Source of the DNA: an uncultured Eubacteriales bacterium | Lineage (GTDB): Bacteria; Bacillota; Clostridia; Oscillospirales; CAG-272 | Direction: 5' to 3' | Assembly: GCA_900546635.1 (NCBI GenBank) | Contig: URDS01000024.1 | Location: 1 to 26,880 of the forward strand | DNA length: 26,880 nt | In this document: positions 23,652-26,880 of the stretch, piece after piece | Numbering within the stretch: the first letter of the stretch is position 1 | How the letters are laid out: each line of letters starts with the position of its first letter | Translations under genes and position numbers: made by a program | Notes under the pieces: generated by a model | Database searches by the model: none | What the model was told of the DNA's origin: nothing | The model's input: the letters and a program-made list of their open reading frames with translations, nothing else

Positions 23652-23667
23652 CCGACGGCTTTTTTGC
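23652..23667. terminator. Right arm of the IS-split bidirectional terminator
   Basis: CCGACGGCTTTTTTGC complements the arm at 22022-22038. On its own it cannot form the original hairpin; with the partner 1.6 kb away both rtcB and putP have probably lost their shared terminator. Confidence 0.7.
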
Positions 23668-23706
23668 CTGTTTATTTGATCGGCCAATTCTTCGTTCGTA
23701 CCGATT

Positions 23707-25239
23707 TTACTGCATTGCTTTTACTTCGTCAAACTCAGCCGTAATTTCTTTGTCGGGCGCTTTCGTCAGCAGGCTGACCACGACAATTACGATGCACGCG
23801 GCGAGGAATGCGGGCAGCAGTTCATAAATAGCAAACGCACCGCCGAGTTTGGCAATGCCATATTTCCAAATAAACACAACCGCGCCGCCGGTAACCATGC
23901 CGGACAGTGCGCCCGCAAGCGTGGTACGCTTCCAAAAGAGCGCAAACAGCACAACCGGTCCGAATGCCGCGCCGAATCCTGCCCATGCAAAGGAAACGAT
24001 GCGGAAGACAGAAGCATCCGGCGCGCTGGCAATCACAATCGCCACAGCCGAAATCGCAATGACCGTGATCCGTGCAATCAGCATATCGGTCTTGACGGAA
24101 AATTTCTTTTTGGCACACGGAGCGATGATATTTTGCGATACGCTGGACGCCGCAGCAAGCAGTTGAGAGTCCGCCGTGGACATCGTAGCGGCAAGAATAC
24201 CCGCAAGGATTACACCGGCAAGCAGCGCTGCGAGGGCGCCGTTTTTCGAAAGCAGGTTCGCAATTTCCACAATGATCGTCTCCGCTGTTTCAGGCAAATC
24301 CAGAAGCTTTACTGCCCCCGCCTTCGTCATGCCGTAGCCGACGATGCCGATCAAAATCGCAATCCCCATCGAAATCACGACCCAGATTGATGCGATACGT
24401 CGGGACAATTTCAGTTTCTTTGCATCTTCAATTGCCATAAAGCGAAGCAGAATATGCGGCATACCGAAATAACCGAGTCCCCAAGCCAACGTGGACGCGA
24501 TAGCCAGCGGGCCGAAATCTCCGATCTCCCCGGTCGCCACATTCAGCGTAGAGGTCAGGCTGAGATAATCCCCCATACTCCGGGCATTTTCCATCACGGC
24601 ACCGAACCCGCCCGCAACACTCGTGCCGAAGCCCAGCACCGTAATCAGCGCAATCGTCATAATGATGCTTTGCACAAAATCCGTTGTGCTTGCCGCCAAG
24701 AAGCCGCCTACGGTCGTATACGCGACAATAACCACTGCGCTGATCACCATGGACCAAAAATAGTCAAAGCCGAACAAACTGCTGAACAGTTTTCCGCAGG
24801 CCGAGAAACCGGAAGCCGTATAAGGGACGAAAAAAACAATGATAACCAGCGCGGAAACAATCATAATCGCATTGCTCTTATCGCGGAAACGGTTGGAAAA
24901 AAATTCGGGGATCGTGGCCGAATGCGTTTTTTGCGTATACAGCCGAATCCGCTTGGCTACGATCAGCCAGTTTACGTATGTACCGATGGCAAGTCCTACA
25001 GCCGTCCAAAACGCCTCGGCGCTGCCGGTCAAATAGGCAACACCCGGCAATCCCATCAGAAGCCAACTCGACATATCGGAAGCCTCTGCGCTCATTGCCG
25101 TAACCAGCGGGCCGAGTTTGCGCCCACCGAGATAAAAATCATCCGTCGTTTTGTTTTTCTTTGAGCACCAGATTCCAATGGCAAGCACAAGCGCCATGTA
25201 AACACACATTGAAATCATCATATAGATCTGTGAAGTCAT
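23707..25239 (-). CDS. putP: Sodium/proline symporter PutP
   Basis: A 510-residue sodium:solute symporter with 12-13 membrane helices. The N-terminal DDFYLGGRKLGPLVTAMSAEASDMSSWLLMGLPG is diagnostic of PutP, and its Ser/Asp residues include those used for sodium and proline binding in E. coli PutP. TTVGGFLAASTTDFVQS and GYFGMPHILLRFMAIEDAKKL are also conserved. It imports proline, as nutrient or osmoprotectant, with Na+. The ATG at 25239 has GGAGA before it. It is monocistronic and convergent with rtcB and the IS. The substrate could be a close relative of proline. Confidence 0.93.
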   Translation of the reverse strand: MTSQIYMMISMCVYMALVLAIGIWCSKKNKTTDDFYLGGRKLGPLVTAMSAEASDMSSWLLMGLPGVAYLTGSAEAFWTAVGLAIGTYVNWLIVAKRIRLYTQKTHSATIPEFFSNRFRDKSNAIMIVSALVIIVFFVPYTASGFSACGKLFSSLFGFDYFWSMVISAVVIVAYTTVGGFLAASTTDFVQSIIMTIALITVLGFGTSVAGGFGAVMENARSMGDYLSLTSTLNVATGEIGDFGPLAIASTLAWGLGYFGMPHILLRFMAIEDAKKLKLSRRIASIWVVISMGIAILIGIVGYGMTKAGAVKLLDLPETAETIIVEIANLLSKNGALAALLAGVILAGILAATMSTADSQLLAAASSVSQNIIAPCAKKKFSVKTDMLIARITVIAISAVAIVIASAPDASVFRIVSFAWAGFGAAFGPVVLFALFWKRTTLAGALSGMVTGGAVVFIWKYGIAKLGGAFAIYELLPAFLAACIVIVVVSLLTKAPDKEITAEFDEVKAMQ

Positions 25240-25274
25240 GCTGCATTCTCCGATTCATATTCAAGATAGAAAAT

Positions 25275-25303
25275 AGTATAGCACAGTTCCTACATAATTT
25301 CAA
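25275..25303 (-). promoter_or_regulatory. Promoter of putP
   Basis: On the minus strand: TTGAAA (25298-25303), a 17-nt spacer, and extended -10 TGCTATACT ending at 25275. This is a strong SigA-type promoter about 35 nt before the putP start. Confidence 0.75.
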
Positions 25304-25421
25304 GTATACAATTTCATTTTCGCGCAATAACGATGCTTCTTCAACCGATTTCTTCAAAAAATTTGCAGGATATAAATAAAAAAATTCACTTCTTTTGTCT
25401 GTAACAAATCCTTTGCCCTTT

Positions 25422-25429
25422 CATACTAT
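25422..25429 (+). promoter_or_regulatory. Possible sporulation-sigma -10 element
   Basis: CATACTAT fits the SigE/SigK -10 pattern CATAnnnT, with AACA (25403-25406) 15 nt upstream as a possible SigK-like -35. No good SigA pair is found. The motif is short, so the call is tentative. Confidence 0.3.
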
Positions 25430-25469
25430 GATAGCAGGGGACACCGTTCCCCCCGAAAGGAGACATAAT

Positions 25470-25565
25470 ATGAATAACTGCTTTTGCAATCTCTTCGACA
25501 ACAACAACTGCATTTGGATCATCATCATCGCGCTGCTGATTCTCTTCTGCTGCTGCGGCGGTTAA
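25470..25565 (+). CDS. 31-residue Cys-rich hydrophobic peptide
   Basis: A tiny gene with a strong AAAGGAG ribosome site (25456-25462), 7 nt before the ATG. The peptide begins MNNCFCNLFDNNNC, continues with a hydrophobic helix (IWIIIIALLILF) and ends CCCGG: six Cys in 31 residues. Similar Asn/Cys-rich one-helix peptides are common in Clostridia and Bacilli, some connected with spores, but I do not recognise a named family. The Cys groups on both sides of the helix may bind metal or form disulphides. The possible SigE/SigK element upstream hints at a mother-cell role (inference). Confidence 0.65.
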   Translation: MNNCFCNLFDNNNCIWIIIIALLILFCCCGG

Positions 25566-25605
25566 TTAGAAGCTGCTCCATATATTACTTCGTTGAGATA
25601 TAAAA

Positions 25606-25633
25606 ACAAAGGCTGCTTTCGGGCAGCCTTTGT
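25606..25633 (-). terminator. Intrinsic terminator, mainly for the minus-strand membrane gene
   Basis: An 11-bp perfect stem (ACAAAGGCTGC 25606-25616 with GCAGCCTTTGT 25623-25633). On the minus strand it is followed by TTTTTATA. It can also serve the small peptide gene. The rest of 25566-25824 holds minus-strand frames without convincing start sites or protein features; I see no gene there. Confidence 0.75.
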
Positions 25634-25824
25634 GAGCGTTAAAAACAAGTTTTTGAAATAAATCGGGGTAAGCATATTCGGTACAATCGGCTTTTGGGCG
25701 ACACGCGCGCCATCCATGCCTTTTTGGTGATGCGTATATTGAAAACCGATCCTCTTTGAAAAGCGTATCCGCGCTCGCAAGATGGTTGCAAAGCGGCATG
25801 ACTACCTTGTAACCGAAATTTCAA

Positions 25825-26580
25825 TCAAGATTTTGCTCCCTCAAACGCAAAGATTTTCCGAAATACGTCCAGAGAGTACGCATGATATTCTTCGGTGCGC
25901 TTCTGCCCTTTCAAAAACGAAAATGTACTCATACGCCGCACACAGAGCAGCGTATCCGGCTCCATACCGGCAAGTACGGAAAAATATTGTCCGAACGCCG
26001 TATCCGACAATCGGATGCTGTATTCATCATACGCTTTCTCCGGAACAAAACCGAGCGCCTCTTCCAGCGGCAAAAAACCGCCCGCCGACTTCACATCGGC
26101 ATACAGCCATGGATCTACCAGGCAAATGACCGCGTCTCCGGCCAGAATCTGCTGATCAAAAACCGTTCTGTTATTGGCAAAAAACTCATAATTGACCGCT
26201 ACAGGCTCTCCGGCAGCGTTTGCTTTGGCAATCTCACCCTCAATCTGCTCATCGGAAAGGATATAAATATCGATCAGTTCAGCGCGGGCAAGACCGTCCC
26301 CGGTGCGATCCTCAATCATAGAGGAAAACGCGGCTTCGAACGCGCGCGCATCGGTCTGGCCGAATTTATACGGTCCGGCATATAAAATATACATGTCCGC
26401 ATCTTCACTCGAAGCATACTGCACAATACACACGGTCAGTGTAAATACAATAAAGCTGATAATAATAACTTTCCATTTATGGTGATACCAAAAATTATCC
26501 AGCCAGCGAAATGCTTTTGCCCCCGGCTCTCCGGCCGGCGCCAATTTATCTGTTCCTGTATTCCCTTGTTTGTGGTCCAT
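25825..26580 (-). CDS. Single-pass membrane protein of unknown function
   Basis: A 251-residue protein with a hydrophilic N terminus of about 35 residues, one membrane helix (VIIISFIVFTLTVCIVQYA, about 38-56), and an extracytoplasmic domain of about 190 residues. The outer part begins ADMYILYAGPYKF and has an alternating alpha/beta pattern (FEAAFSSMIED, IDIYILSDEQIEGEI, AGDAVICLVDPWLYADV, GGFLPLEEALGF), somewhat like a solute-binding fold lobe. No catalytic motif is seen. The start at 26580 follows AGGAGA; a longer frame to 26661 lacks a ribosome site. It has its own promoter and terminator. Such proteins recur in Clostridia without known role. Confidence 0.7.
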   Translation of the reverse strand: MDHKQGNTGTDKLAPAGEPGAKAFRWLDNFWYHHKWKVIIISFIVFTLTVCIVQYASSEDADMYILYAGPYKFGQTDARAFEAAFSSMIEDRTGDGLARAELIDIYILSDEQIEGEIAKANAAGEPVAVNYEFFANNRTVFDQQILAGDAVICLVDPWLYADVKSAGGFLPLEEALGFVPEKAYDEYSIRLSDTAFGQYFSVLAGMEPDTLLCVRRMSTFSFLKGQKRTEEYHAYSLDVFRKIFAFEGAKS

Positions 26581-26701
26581 GGCTCTCCTTTCGCCCTGCG
26601 GCAACCTTACACATAAAATCCGCAAAATGAAATCCTGCACAAAACAAGCGTCGAGACACACAAGACATGAATTTCATTTTGACCTCAAAACGGACATAAA
26701 C

Positions 26702-26730
26702 AGTATAGCATGTCCTGCTTCAATAGTCAA
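26702..26730 (-). promoter_or_regulatory. Promoter of the minus-strand membrane gene
   Basis: On the minus strand: TTGACT (26725-26730), a 17-nt spacer, and extended -10 TGCTATACT (box 26702-26707). It is very close to consensus and lies about 120 nt before the start codon. From 26731 to the window end I see no gene; a short protein-like frame at the far right edge is too partial to call. Confidence 0.75.
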
Positions 26731-26880
26731 TCATATACGTCACATCAAGGGAAAACGAAAACATCAAATTTTTTCAAGAGAGCGGGAAGACAGAAATTTT
26801 TTTACTGAGGGGGAGAGGATTGAGGGGAGCGGTATAGACGGTTTCAATATCTGCGGGATGACGGGTGCCCTCGCCGATGA

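Noticed and set aside
25566..25824. Small minus-strand frames downstream of the membrane protein gene
   Set aside because: Several overlap in different frames, none has a clear ribosome site, and the terminator at 25606-25633 falls inside them. A decayed gene fragment cannot be excluded.
26780..26880. A protein-like frame at the right edge (IEGSGIDGFNICGMTGALAD)
   Set aside because: Only about 25 codons, cut by the window edge, with no start site; too little to call.
1..26880. CRISPR arrays, rRNA genes or standard tRNA genes
   Set aside because: No regularly spaced direct repeats, rRNA blocks or complete cloverleaf in normal order were seen on either strand.

Overview
The window looks like a chromosome segment from a Gram-positive anaerobe of the class Clostridia, probably Oscillospiraceae/Ruminococcaceae-like. 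The evidence is strong AGGAGG-type ribosome binding sites, SigA-type promoters with 17-bp spacers, U-tailed terminators, a cyclic-di-GMP-I riboswitch, OPT-PqqD and WYL-WYL gene pairs, and a small Cys-rich membrane peptide. The species cannot be fixed from the sequence alone.

Region 1 (about 100-14250) is a cyclic-di-GMP-controlled exopolysaccharide locus. A 7TM-GGDEF diguanylate cyclase is followed by a class I c-di-GMP riboswitch that runs into an intrinsic terminator. Beyond it lies a nine-gene, tightly spaced operon: VTC/CYTH-like polyphosphate polymerase domain protein, DUF4956 membrane protein, CotH-like kinase, membrane-anchored glycoside-hydrolase-like protein with a CBM9-like tail, HEAT-repeat membrane protein, processive family 2 glycosyltransferase, DivIVA-like coiled coil, FN3-polysaccharide deacetylase lipoprotein with PgaB/IcaB-like His spacing, and a membrane GGDEF(degenerate)-EAL phosphodiesterase. 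Hairpins at 14166-14250 close the unit. The layout suggests that c-di-GMP gates synthesis of a beta-linked, possibly deacetylated amino-sugar polymer, and that the last gene feeds back on the signal.

Region 2 (14380-16700) is an OPT-family transporter with its own promoter and an adjacent PqqD-like protein. A long nested stem-loop follows.

Region 3 (16880-21990) looks like an RNA-repair island. Two overlapping WYL-domain regulators end in a strong terminator. After it comes a 480-nt non-coding stretch with a promoter, a tRNA-like element whose parts are in circularly permuted order (T arm, 3' acceptor strand, loop, 5' acceptor strand, D arm), and several further hairpins. A soluble slipin/SPFH protein and the RNA ligase RtcB follow. 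I consider this the most interesting candidate system in the window.

Region 4 (22052-23639) is an IS3-family insertion sequence sitting between the two arms of what was probably a shared bidirectional terminator for rtcB and putP. Its orfB reading frame is broken at a second A7 run.

Region 5 (23700-26880) holds a PutP-type sodium/proline symporter on the minus strand, a 31-residue Cys-rich hydrophobic peptide on the plus strand, and a single-pass membrane protein of unknown function on the minus strand. The last 220 bases hold its promoter and nothing else I can assign.
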